Part shown: positions 6,924-14,157 of the stretch, one piece after another
Position numbering within the stretch: position 1 is the stretch's first letter
How the letters are laid out: each line of letters begins with the position of its first letter
Assembly (NCBI GenBank): GCA_964451885.1
Contig: CAYVJW010000016.1
Coordinates: 1 to 21,676, forward strand
Reading direction: 5' to 3'
Origin: CAYVJW01 sp964451885
Lineage (GTDB): Bacteria > Patescibacteriota > Gracilibacteria > UBA4473
DNA: 21,676 nt
The notes under the pieces: generated by a model
Databases searched by the model: none
Seen by the model: only the letters and a program-made list of their open reading frames with translations
Told to the model about the DNA's origin: nothing
Program-made: the position numbers and the translations under genes

Positions 6924-9743
6924 ATGGAAAATAATGAATTGTTTCTTGACTATGGAAATGTTGTGGAGAGGCTTCATGAAACCAACCTTGACCAAATAAA
7001 TACGGAACGTATCAATATTTTCCCCGGCAGCTGTACGGAAGAAAAAATAAATTCTTCCGGTTTACAATCTAAACATATCGTTCAACATATTCCGCCCGAA
7101 GAGAAGAAAAAAATTGCCGAAATATTAAAAATTTTAAATGGTATTAAAACTCAGGGGGCTCAGGTAAAGAAAAAATCAAGGCAAAAAGCATGGGAAGAAT
7201 TTAAACGTGCACTAGCAAAAAAAAATGAAGCAGGACTTCAAGGTAATCAGTATCATGAGTTTTCGAAAATAATATTCGATGCAAACCTCAAGGGGGTAAT
7301 GAAAGCATTGGATATAGAACTTGCCGAACTAGAAGCTAATCTGCCGGATAAATCAGAAATAGATGCATCGATTATGGAAATGTTGGTAAGTCAAAATATG
7401 ACAAGGGAAGAAAAATCATTTGGGCTTTTAAGAAAATTAAAATATCCGACAGAAATAGCCTTATTCCTGGCGGTAGCCATTACTGCGGCGATTGGAGTAA
7501 ATGAGTGGGGGCAAAGATTTTTTGAAATAGGAGGGAGTGTACCAAATAAAGATATGCCATTGGAGCAATTAATGGCCTTGTCGGTCGGTGGGGGAGTGTT
7601 ATCTGCCTCAGTATGGAATTTTAAGGAAAAAATATGGCGAGCGACAGCAGAAGCGGGAGGAGAGTGGAAAAAATTTTGGGAAGGTGTCCGAGAAAAACCA
7701 AAACAAATGGCAGCTGCCCTGATACTGGCAGGGACTTGCGCGGGCGCAGATATCACAGGCTATAACCGCTTTATGTCAGAAAGCTCAAAAAATGAGGCAT
7801 TAATCCGACAAATAGAAATGATTAACCGGGAAGTAATGCAGATCATAGGGGAAACACAAGATGAGAATCCTCCGGAGCAAAATACATTTCGCGGACTTGA
7901 TATGGCAATAGAAACTGGAGTAAAAAAGGATTTATCAGCGTTTGTGGAAATTCCGGAGAACGAAGAAAAAGGGAACCCCGAAAAAAATAGAAAAGGAGGA
8001 AAAGGCCCCAAGTACTGGGCAAAATATTTCATAGTTCATGGAGGGTATATTTCCGGGGAGAATGATATTGCTCATTCTTTTAAAGCCAATTGGCCGGCAA
8101 AGAGAAGGGATCAACAATTGCATGAATTAGATATTGACTTAACTGTTTCGATAGAACAAAAAGCAAGTAAAATTATTGATGAGTACAAGAATCAGAGTGA
8201 AAAAACAGAGGCAGAAATTAAAATGCATTTAAAAAAACTCAATGATTTGACTACTCAGCAGGAAAGTATTATTGGAGCAGTTAGGCAGTCGTTCTCTTCA
8301 CAAGAGCAGGGAACATCACCAGAAGTTCAGGATATATTAGAAGTCATAAACAGGCAAAACCAGCATTATATTCAGGCAAGACAATCCCTTGAAAGGTTAG
8401 TAAATGAATATATTGAAATTTTGCATCAATTTGATATTCCTACCTCAAACATTCGTGAAAAATATAGGATCGAAGGGGTAAAAAGTCTGCCGAAAACAGG
8501 ACTGAGCTCGGAAGGTTTGGAAAAACTTCTGGAAGAATCAGAAAGAAAGTGGGAAGCAGTACAACAAAAAATACCTGTATGGCTGTTAAGCGCGTTAATT
8601 ATTTTGGCTGGTGGAACAGCATTATCATTCAGGAAAACAATGAAAAGCGGGAAAACTGATAAATTAAAGGCAAAATTTTTAATGGATTATTTAATAAGAT
8701 GGGAAGATATATTTGTTCAAGTAGTTGCAGATTTTTTTAAAAGATCAGATTTTTCTCAAGTATTGTCGGGAATTAATATCCCTTCCGAAATTGCCGTTCG
8801 GAACGCTCTCTATAAAACCCTGGAGGCAATAAATCCGGAAGTAAAAAATATCGAAAATCGTTCATGGCGTGAAAAAATAGGATTTAAATGGGGTAAAAGT
8901 ACGCGCGTTGCAGCTATTAAAGCAAATGACATACGAGCATCGGCAATCCACAAATTTATAAATGAAAAAGATAAATACTTTCCAGATTTTTTTGAATTGC
9001 TTTATCCCGGATTAAAGCTGAACAAACCGCAGAAGATTGAAAGTTTTATGATACTGGAAAAAGAAATCGCCGTTGGACAAAAATCTGTTTCGAGGGAATT
9101 TGAGCTGGAATTATCCGAGATTACAGAACCGGCATTTTCTCATATAGATTCTCCGGTATCTTTGCACACACGAAAAAATTGGCTGGATCAGATGGTGCAC
9201 AGCAAACGTAAGGAGGAAAATCCAGAGGCTTTATTTATCAATTTTGTTGAAGATGAAAATGATGTAGATAATCAGTCGCCAGATATCGAGGAATCAGACT
9301 TGCAAGAAGATCAGAAAGAAGAAAAAAAACAGAAAGAAGAAAAACAAGAACAAGAAAAAAAACAGTGGAATCCGAAAGTGGCATTCGTACCGGAAAATGT
9401 TTTGTATACTGGTGAGAATTTAATATGGGCTCTCGAAGATTTTCCGAATGGAATTCATACGGACACTATTAACCTATACTCAAGCATCAGTTTGGCTACT
9501 ATAGAATCCAAATTATTGGTTTATTTAGAACCATTAAAAACATATGAAGAATATATTTCACGATATGGTTTTATAAATTACATGCGGGTTATGGAAAAAA
9601 GTGATCCGGATGCTGTAAGAAAATTTAATGATTTAATACAGGAATTCAATAATAACTTAAATAGGATGAAGACGGAGAACAGGACTGATTTAATTAAAGA
9701 ATATATCCAAAGATTTGATGATTTGGTTATAAGAAAAATCTAA
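6924..9743 (+). CDS. Large multi-pass membrane protein with coiled-coil loop, unknown function
   Basis: No family recognised. The 939-residue protein has a charged helical N-terminal part (1-175). Hydrophobic segments follow near 178-195 (IALFLAVAITAAIG), 214-232 and 260-280, then a roughly 270-residue loop (281-549) with heptad-like Leu/Glu/Gln helices around 390-520. A fourth hydrophobic segment lies near 550-568 (PVWLLSALIILAGGTALSF). The C-terminal 370 residues are soluble, broken by an extreme Glu/Lys/Gln-rich linker near 791-813, followed by a distinct terminal domain. If the membrane count is right, the coiled-coil loop and the tail lie on opposite sides or are divided by a hairpin, so topology is uncertain. 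The layout suggests a surface or cell-division-type structural protein, but this is speculation. Base composition is AT-rich like the host core. TATAGT lies 8 nt before the ATG. Confidence 0.75.
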   Translation: MENNELFLDYGNVVERLHETNLDQINTERINIFPGSCTEEKINSSGLQSKHIVQHIPPEEKKKIAEILKILNGIKTQGAQVKKKSRQKAWEEFKRALAKKNEAGLQGNQYHEFSKIIFDANLKGVMKALDIELAELEANLPDKSEIDASIMEMLVSQNMTREEKSFGLLRKLKYPTEIALFLAVAITAAIGVNEWGQRFFEIGGSVPNKDMPLEQLMALSVGGGVLSASVWNFKEKIWRATAEAGGEWKKFWEGVREKPKQMAAALILAGTCAGADITGYNRFMSESSKNEALIRQIEMINREVMQIIGETQDENPPEQNTFRGLDMAIETGVKKDLSAFVEIPENEEKGNPEKNRKGGKGPKYWAKYFIVHGGYISGENDIAHSFKANWPAKRRDQQLHELDIDLTVSIEQKASKIIDEYKNQSEKTEAEIKMHLKKLNDLTTQQESIIGAVRQSFSSQEQGTSPEVQDILEVINRQNQHYIQARQSLERLVNEYIEILHQFDIPTSNIREKYRIEGVKSLPKTGLSSEGLEKLLEESERKWEAVQQKIPVWLLSALIILAGGTALSFRKTMKSGKTDKLKAKFLMDYLIRWEDIFVQVVADFFKRSDFSQVLSGINIPSEIAVRNALYKTLEAINPEVKNIENRSWREKIGFKWGKSTRVAAIKANDIRASAIHKFINEKDKYFPDFFELLYPGLKLNKPQKIESFMILEKEIAVGQKSVSREFELELSEITEPAFSHIDSPVSLHTRKNWLDQMVHSKRKEENPEALFINFVEDENDVDNQSPDIEESDLQEDQKEEKKQKEEKQEQEKKQWNPKVAFVPENVLYTGENLIWALEDFPNGIHTDTINLYSSISLATIESKLLVYLEPLKTYEEYISRYGFINYMRVMEKSDPDAVRKFNDLIQEFNNNLNRMKTENRTDLIKEYIQRFDDLVIRKI

Positions 9744-9760
9744 GATGATGTGAAGCTGGG

Positions 9761-9785
9761 ATGAAATTGTTCATGTTATTTTTTT
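9761..9785 (+). terminator. Weak terminator after the 939-residue gene
   Basis: A short stem atgaa/ttcat (9761-9765 with 9770-9774) is followed by gttattttttt. The stem is short, but the T-run and the position 18 nt after the stop, between convergent genes, support a terminator role. Confidence 0.4.
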
Positions 9786-9802
9786 ACAACCCTTACTCAT
9801 TA

Positions 9803-10834
9803 TCATTTATCTTCTGACGCATTAAACTCTTTCCCCCCCGAAGCACCTTTCCCCACCTTCATCATAGCCCGGAGATTTCCCCCTACCTTCTCGATCAAAT
9901 GCTCGCGGCCTTTTTTACGGTACTGCTCAAAATTCTTCCCCCCGGATTCCATTTCTCCAACAAACTCATCCGCGAATTTCCCGGACACAATATCACCCAG
10001 TATTTCTTTCATCCGAGCTTTTGTCCCCGCATCAATCACCCGTGGACCGGAAACATAATCCCCGTATTCCGCCGTATCGGAAATAGAATACCGCATAGCG
10101 GCCATTCCGCCTTCATACATGAGATCAACGATCAACTTCAACTCATGCAAACACTCAAAATAAGCCACCTCCGGCTGATACCCAGCCTCAACCAAAGTCT
10201 CAAACCCCGCTTGCACCAGAGCTGTTGTTCCTCCGCAAAGCACCGCCTGTTCTCCAAATAGATCGGTTTCTGTTTCTTCGGAAAAAGTCGTTTCCAATAT
10301 ACCGGCTCGTCCGGCTCCGATCAATTTCGCATATCCCAGAGCTAGATCCTGAGCCTCCCCGCTGGCATTTTGCTCCACGGCAAAAAGCGCAGGCACCCCA
10401 AACCCTTCCGTAAAAGTAGACCGTACCCGATGCCCTGGACCTTTTGGCGCCACCATCCAGACATCTATATTTTTAGATGGCTTTATTCGATCAAAACGAA
10501 TATTAAACCCATGAGCAAAAACAAGGCTGTCCCCGTCCGATAAATGCGGCGCAACAGAGTTTTCATAAATCTTTTTCTGCGCTGTATCAGGAAGAAGCAT
10601 CACGATTACATCTCCCCATGCAGCAGCCTTCGATGTCTCCAGTACTTTTAACCCCGCAGACTCAGCCTTCGCCCAAGTTTTAGAACCTTCTCGAAGCCCC
10701 ACACAAACCTTCACCCCACAGTCCTGTAGATTAAGCGCATGTGCATGTCCCTGCGAACCGCACCCAAGGATAGCTACTTTTTTAGATTTTAATTTAGACT
10801 CATCGATATCGGCATCGTAGAACATTTTTGGCAT
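9803..10834 (-). CDS. ilvC: Ketol-acid reductoisomerase (class I)
   Basis: The 343-residue product is a standard class I KARI. It shows the nucleotide-binding GCGSQGHAHALN (24-35), HGFNI with catalytic His108, the KGPGH word (131-135), ETETDLFGEQAVLCGG with the Mg2+-binding Asp/Glu, and an HELKLIVDL segment. The enzyme converts acetolactate or acetohydroxybutyrate to dihydroxy acids in valine/isoleucine synthesis, using Mg2+ and NAD(P)H. The loop after the second strand is short (VGLREGSKTW, 45-54), with Arg, Ser and Thr where phosphate-binding residues of NADPH enzymes usually lie; NADPH use is inferred only. No ilvB, ilvN or ilvD lies nearby, which is unusual. The start has no Shine-Dalgarno; ATG at 10834 fits the usual family N-terminus, with a second Met three codons in. 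A TATAAT lies 17 nt upstream. Confidence 0.97.
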   Translation of the reverse strand: MPKMFYDADIDESKLKSKKVAILGCGSQGHAHALNLQDCGVKVCVGLREGSKTWAKAESAGLKVLETSKAAAWGDVIVMLLPDTAQKKIYENSVAPHLSDGDSLVFAHGFNIRFDRIKPSKNIDVWMVAPKGPGHRVRSTFTEGFGVPALFAVEQNASGEAQDLALGYAKLIGAGRAGILETTFSEETETDLFGEQAVLCGGTTALVQAGFETLVEAGYQPEVAYFECLHELKLIVDLMYEGGMAAMRYSISDTAEYGDYVSGPRVIDAGTKARMKEILGDIVSGKFADEFVGEMESGGKNFEQYRKKGREHLIEKVGGNLRAMMKVGKGASGGKEFNASEDK

Positions 10835-10851
10835 GGAGGAATTAATTAAGA

Positions 10852-10857
10852 ATTATA
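10852..10857 (-). promoter_or_regulatory. Candidate -10 (TATAAT) for ilvC
   Basis: A consensus TATAAT on the minus strand ends 17 nt before the ilvC ATG, implying a leader of only about 10 nt. There is no Shine-Dalgarno in that leader and no convincing -35. Confidence 0.4.
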
Positions 10858-10861
10858 AATA

Positions 10862-10889
10862 AAAAATCACAGGTTAAAAATTACGAATT
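10862..10889. repeat. 14-bp period repeat upstream of ilvC
   Basis: Four heptamers (aaaaatc, acaggtt, aaaaatt, acgaatt) show a 14-bp period with 4 mismatches between the two halves. It lies in the 130-bp divergent gap between ilvC and the secreted-protein gene. Confidence 0.4.
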
Positions 10890-10949
10890 CCTTAAGGAAA
10901 AGCAAGTAATATTATATTACGGAGTCTTGCATCTTGTGTCTGGTTATTG

Positions 10950-10955
10950 TAAGCT
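10950..10955 (+). promoter_or_regulatory. Candidate -10 (TAAGCT) for the 10965 gene
   Basis: TAAGCT lies 9 nt before the ATG at 10965, again with no Shine-Dalgarno. It is weaker than the other members of the set because the last half is not AT-rich. Confidence 0.35.
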
Positions 10956-10964
10956 TTATCCAGA

Positions 10965-11606
10965 ATGAAAAAACTTACATTTATTTTTGTAGTAGTTTTC
11001 TTCGCAAACAAAATAGTTTTTGCAGAAGACATTGTTTGTCCCAGACAAATAAAACTTCCCCCAAAAGAATATTGTCTCGGACTGCCTGCTGAAGAAGGCG
11101 GAGAACTTTGTACAGGCGATCCTATGCAAGCCGACAGGGGAAAATTTATAGAGCAGTACGGAGCAGCGGAATTTAAATGTGAAACCGAAAGATTTCAGGA
11201 AAAGGTATTGGATGAAATCCATCATGACAACGTTTCCAATCCGGAATTTCTTTCCGTCGAAGGCGTCAAACAGCTACGAATCCATCACCAGTGTTTACAG
11301 GATATTTGTAATGACGTAATACTTGAGTGCTTGAAAGTCCCCAATGTAGACAACAGGGAAATGGAAGAACAACTCGACTGGTGCCGGCTGCAAGCTGAAA
11401 AATTATTGGAAGTTCAAAAAATGAAAATTGATTTTATCGTTACCGGAAACCAAGGAAGAAAAGAAAGATCATTGCTCGAAGAAAAATTCAATGCCATCCG
11501 GGAACGGTTTATGAACCACATCCACGAACGAATGAACCACCTTTTGACCCACATCAAGCGTTTTGAAAGTAAGGTTAATAAATTGATAAAATATCCAAAA
11601 CGGTAG
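10965..11606 (+). CDS. Secreted Cys-rich helical protein, unknown function
   Basis: No family recognised. The 213-residue product starts with a clear Sec signal peptide: MKK, a hydrophobic core LTFIFVVVFFANKIVFA, and likely cleavage after Ala20. The mature part has eight Cys (in IVCP, EYCLG, ELCTG, FKCE, HHQC, QDIC, LECL and DWC), enough for four disulfides, all before about residue 142. The C-terminal 70 residues are basic and helical, with a His/Arg-rich stretch. An export and oxidative-folding fate is therefore likely, perhaps a cell-surface or periplasm-like structural or binding protein. It is transcribed divergently from ilvC and converges on yraN with only 7 nt between. There is no Shine-Dalgarno; TAAGCT lies 9 nt before the ATG. 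Confidence 0.75.
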   Translation: MKKLTFIFVVVFFANKIVFAEDIVCPRQIKLPPKEYCLGLPAEEGGELCTGDPMQADRGKFIEQYGAAEFKCETERFQEKVLDEIHHDNVSNPEFLSVEGVKQLRIHHQCLQDICNDVILECLKVPNVDNREMEEQLDWCRLQAEKLLEVQKMKIDFIVTGNQGRKERSLLEEKFNAIRERFMNHIHERMNHLLTHIKRFESKVNKLIKYPKR

Positions 11607-11613
11607 GTGATCA

Positions 11614-12000
11614 TTAAAAATCATCAAACCCAATGTTCTCAATATGCTCACAAAAAACCTTTTCCCCGGAAAATTTCAAAATAACCGCATCCACCCGGAA
11701 ATCAGGCATTTCCGGGAGCCGTAATTCCTTAATAAAATAAGCAGCAGCTGCACTCAATATTTTATTAAACTTTGAACGAGTAATCGCCTCCGCCCCACCC
11801 CCATACAGATCAGATTTTCGGGTTTTTACCTCCACCAGCACAAAAGAGTCATCCCCTGCGTCCTTCATAATCAAATCAATCTCCCCCCCTTGGGCATGAT
11901 AATTCTGCCCGATTAACTTAAGCCCCTTTCCTTTCAAATATTCAGCCGCTATAGACTCCCCACGAGAGCCGAGCGCTTTGTTTTTTTGAGCTGAGTTCAT
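11614..12000 (-). CDS. yraN: YraN family (UPF0102) endonuclease-like protein
   Basis: The 128-residue product has the conserved LGSRGESIAAEYLKGKG start, GGEIDLIM (38-45) and VEVKTR (56-61). This is the Asp42/Glu57-x-Lys59 set of the PD-(D/E)XK nuclease fold seen across UPF0102. The length fits the family (about 120-130 residues). A link to recombination, DNA uptake or Holliday-junction processing has been suggested for the family, but its role is not settled. It lies 51 nt downstream of gmk on the same strand and is probably cotranscribed. No Shine-Dalgarno is visible. Two copies of the heptamer ttgaaaa lie in the gap just upstream. Confidence 0.92.
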   Translation of the reverse strand: MNSAQKNKALGSRGESIAAEYLKGKGLKLIGQNYHAQGGEIDLIMKDAGDDSFVLVEVKTRKSDLYGGGAEAITRSKFNKILSAAAAYFIKELRLPEMPDFRVDAVILKFSGEKVFCEHIENIGFDDF

Positions 12001-12018
12001 TTTGGATTTAAAAAAAGT

Positions 12019-12039
12019 TTGAAAATTGAAAATTATTGA
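12019..12039. repeat. Short heptamer repeat between gmk and yraN
   Basis: ttgaaaa occurs twice in tandem (12019-12025, 12026-12032), followed by a diverged ttattga. It shares the 7-bp period of repeats in other gaps. Confidence 0.4.
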
Positions 12040-12051
12040 ACTTTCTTCATG

Positions 12052-12636
12052 TCACTCCTCACATTCTTTCACAATAACCTTCTCAGTATCACTAACCAAT
12101 CTCTCTATCTCCCCCGCATGCGAAACAACCACATGATCATAATATTTCGAATACGCCATTTCTTTTTCCATAGACTTAATACGCTTTTGAACTTCTTCAT
12201 CAGATATTGGAGCGCGTTCACGAATACGTCTGACAAGGTCTGAAATGTCTTCGGCGGGTTGTAAAAAAATGGAAACATAAAATTCTCTTGGTAGTTTTTC
12301 CCGAGCCTGGGCAAAACCCTGGACATCAAATTCCCGAATGACAATTTTTCCGTTTTTAACGCCTTTGAACAGTTCGTCCTGCAAAGTGCCATAAAAATGC
12401 CCTCCATGAATTTGAGCATATTCAAGAAACTCCCCCTCCTTGATTTTCTTTTCAAATTCTTTACGGGAAATGAAATGATAAGTTCGCCCGTTTACCTCTC
12501 CCGGCCGGGGGAAACGGGTAGTGCAACTTGGTGGAAAAAGAAAATCCGGATGTCGGGTGCGAAGGGCGTTGATCAACGTACCTTTTCCCACACCACTGGG
12601 GCCGGAGATGAAAATAATCTTTCCTTGTTTTGGCAT
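12052..12636 (-). CDS. gmk: Guanylate kinase
   Basis: The 194-residue product has the P-loop GPSGVGKGT (12-20), the GMP-binding block with SCTTRFPRPGEVNGRTYHF, then EFLEYAQIHGGHFYGT and REFDVQGFAQAR. All are diagnostic for guanylate kinase (ATP + GMP to ADP + GDP). Length is normal (about 190-205). It heads a minus-strand pair with yraN. The pairing of gmk with small housekeeping genes is common, but the usual rpoZ partner is not here. It ends in TGA, which shows that UGA is a stop in this organism. There is no Shine-Dalgarno; TACATT lies 10 nt before the ATG and may be the -10. Confidence 0.96.
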   Translation of the reverse strand: MPKQGKIIFISGPSGVGKGTLINALRTRHPDFLFPPSCTTRFPRPGEVNGRTYHFISRKEFEKKIKEGEFLEYAQIHGGHFYGTLQDELFKGVKNGKIVIREFDVQGFAQAREKLPREFYVSIFLQPAEDISDLVRRIRERAPISDEEVQKRIKSMEKEMAYSKYYDHVVVSHAGEIERLVSDTEKVIVKECEE

Positions 12637-12723
12637 TTCAGAGAGTAATGTACAACAAAGTCTTTAGGAAAAAAAGTTGACATTATTAAAAAATCAGATA
12701 GAACCTCAGCACATACAATATCA

Positions 12724-13464
12724 ATGAAAGAAACAGCAAAAAATTCAGTTCCCTCGCAATCCTCCGAAATAAATCTACCGTACCCCGATATCTTTGAACC
12801 GAAAGTTTACACAGCAGAAGACATGGATTGGACATTTCATGGGGAAGTAAAATTTCGTGTCGGAACTCAGTTTACCGAAGAAGAATCAGAATGGATTTTT
12901 GATATTCTGGATAAGGTAGCTTATCCGGCACATGAAGGGCAATATCGAGATGAAGGCCCGGCCTATATCATCCATCCCATAGAAGTAGCACTTGAAGCGG
13001 TACGACATGGAGAAAGAGTTGAGGTAGTCTGCGCTGCGTTGTTGCATGACACACGTGAAGACACGGATCTTCAGGATGAAAATAAGCATAAGTTGAGAAA
13101 AAAATTCCGTGCACAATCAATAGAGCTTTTGACGAAATTGATGTCAAAAATCCGTTTCGGAGAAAAGATTTCTATTAAAGAGTATCTCAATAATCTCCGA
13201 AAAGAACCCGCAGCCATTCGTTTAAAAGCCTACGACCGAATCGTGAATTTGAAATCTTTTGGAAGGATGGTGTTCACGGAACCGAAAAGAGTTAAGAAGC
13301 AAATTAAAGAGACAAGAGAAGAAATTATCCCATTGGCAGCAGAGCGGCATTCTGATTTGGCAATAGAACTCGAAGAACTTGTAAATAAGGTGGAAGAAAG
13401 ACTGAAAAAAGCCAGTAGATATCCTGATGAGGTTCGTGAAAGAGCAATGAAGGCTTTGGATTAG
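12724..13464 (+). CDS. HD-domain protein, probable small alarmone (ppGpp) hydrolase
   Basis: The 246-residue product carries the RelA/SpoT-type HD hydrolase site: Arg75 and His84 in the HP motif (YIIHPIEVAL), His108-Asp109 in LLHDTREDT, Glu112-Asp113, and Asp171 and Asn175 in YDRIVNLKSF. The spacings (9, 24, 4 and 4) equal those of Rel enzymes. In Rel/SpoT/MESH1 this site removes the 3'-pyrophosphate of (p)ppGpp with Mn2+. There is no synthetase, TGS or ACT domain, so this resembles a stand-alone hydrolase. The N-terminal 50 residues are extra and of unknown role. It is divergent from gmk, which makes the GDP precursor of alarmones, and the window also holds a PpnN-like gene, a family known to respond to ppGpp. 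A nucleotide substrate other than ppGpp cannot be excluded. No Shine-Dalgarno; TACAAT lies only 4 nt before the ATG. Confidence 0.78.
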   Translation: MKETAKNSVPSQSSEINLPYPDIFEPKVYTAEDMDWTFHGEVKFRVGTQFTEEESEWIFDILDKVAYPAHEGQYRDEGPAYIIHPIEVALEAVRHGERVEVVCAALLHDTREDTDLQDENKHKLRKKFRAQSIELLTKLMSKIRFGEKISIKEYLNNLRKEPAAIRLKAYDRIVNLKSFGRMVFTEPKRVKKQIKETREEIIPLAAERHSDLAIELEELVNKVEERLKKASRYPDEVRERAMKALD

Positions 13465-13532
13465 TCCATCTATTCCAATAAAAAAACTAAGAAAATGCCT
13501 TCTGAAATTAAATTTCCAAATGGTTAATTGTT

Positions 13533-13591
13533 AAATGGCTAAATGGCTCTTAAGAAGTAAACGCATATTCTAAATAACCATCCAGCCATTT
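13533..13591. repeat. Imperfect inverted and tandem repeat before secG
   Basis: aaatggct is tandemly duplicated at 13533-13548. It pairs imperfectly (13 of 16) with the sequence at 13576-13591 (aaccatccagccattt). A related aaatggtt lies just upstream. No gene is visible in the 264-bp gap. Confidence 0.45.
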
Positions 13592-13713
13592 GAGTACATC
13601 GTTTTTAGAAAGCAAGTACTCATGGTTTTAGATTATTAGATTATAAGTGTACGAAGTCCCCTAAGATTAATTTGCCAAATTAAACTTTTACTCTAAAATT
13701 ACCCAGCATTTCA

Positions 13714-13719
13714 TACTAT
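13714..13719 (+). promoter_or_regulatory. Candidate -10 (TACTAT) for secG
   Basis: TACTAT lies 9 nt before the secG ATG at 13729; the leader between is almost all A. No Shine-Dalgarno is present. Confidence 0.5.
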
Positions 13720-13728
13720 TACAAAAAA

Positions 13729-13974
13729 ATGTCCGATTTTTTTTCCGGCATCGACCTCTTTCAGTCCTTTTTTGTGACGGTTTCCGTACTCCTCGTAATA
13801 TCAATTTTACTCCAACAAAAAAGCTCCTCGCTCGGTTCTATGATGGGAGGAGATGGCGGAGAAGAAATAGCACAAACCCGGCGCGGCGCCGATAAGTTTT
13901 TATACCGGGCAACCGTTGTATTGGCTACTTTTTTTGTTGGAGGAGGAGTATATGCTATGTTCTTTGTCGGATAG
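13729..13974 (+). CDS. secG: Preprotein translocase subunit SecG
   Basis: The 81-residue product has two hydrophobic helices, about 12-28 (SFFVTVSVLLVISILL) and 62-79 (TVVLATFFVGGGVYAMFF). Between them lies the SecG core QQKSSSLGSMMGG and RRGADKFLYRAT. SecG binds SecYE and aids protein export across the membrane. Length and motifs are typical. It is followed 183 nt later by a solute-binding protein gene that needs export or membrane insertion. The start is set by the N-terminal position of the first helix; no Shine-Dalgarno is seen. Confidence 0.9.
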   Translation: MSDFFSGIDLFQSFFVTVSVLLVISILLQQKSSSLGSMMGGDGGEEIAQTRRGADKFLYRATVVLATFFVGGGVYAMFFVG

Positions 13975-14120
13975 TTAGGAAATTGCAATCTTGAAGAAAG
14001 ATAAAATATAAAATTTATTCTCAAATTTTCTCCTCGGAGTCTGAGCGAATAGCATATCTTTGATATTAAATATTTATCTTGATGCAAATATACGTTGATA
14101 ATCACTCGGAGTCGATGACA

Positions 14121-14148
14121 ATTTCTAATTTCTCATTTCTAATTACTG
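14121..14148. repeat. Four tandem heptamers upstream of the solute-binding gene
   Basis: atttcta, atttctc, atttcta and attactg lie in tandem. The last unit overlaps the proposed -10 (TACTGT at 14144-14149). A separate 9-mer, ctcggagtc, is repeated at 14033 and 14105 in the same gap. Confidence 0.5.
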
Positions 14149-14149
14149 T
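14144..14149 (+). promoter_or_regulatory. Candidate -10 (TACTGT) for the 14158 gene
   Basis: TACTGT lies exactly 8 nt before the ATG at 14158. The 8-nt spacer is pyrimidine-rich (ctttcccc) with no Shine-Dalgarno. Confidence 0.5.
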
Positions 14150-14157
14150 CTTTCCCC

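Noticed and set aside
12677..12719. TTGACA (12677) and TACAAT (12714) as a sigma70-type promoter
   Set aside because: The spacer would be 31 nt, far outside the normal 16-18; only the TACAAT could serve as a -10.
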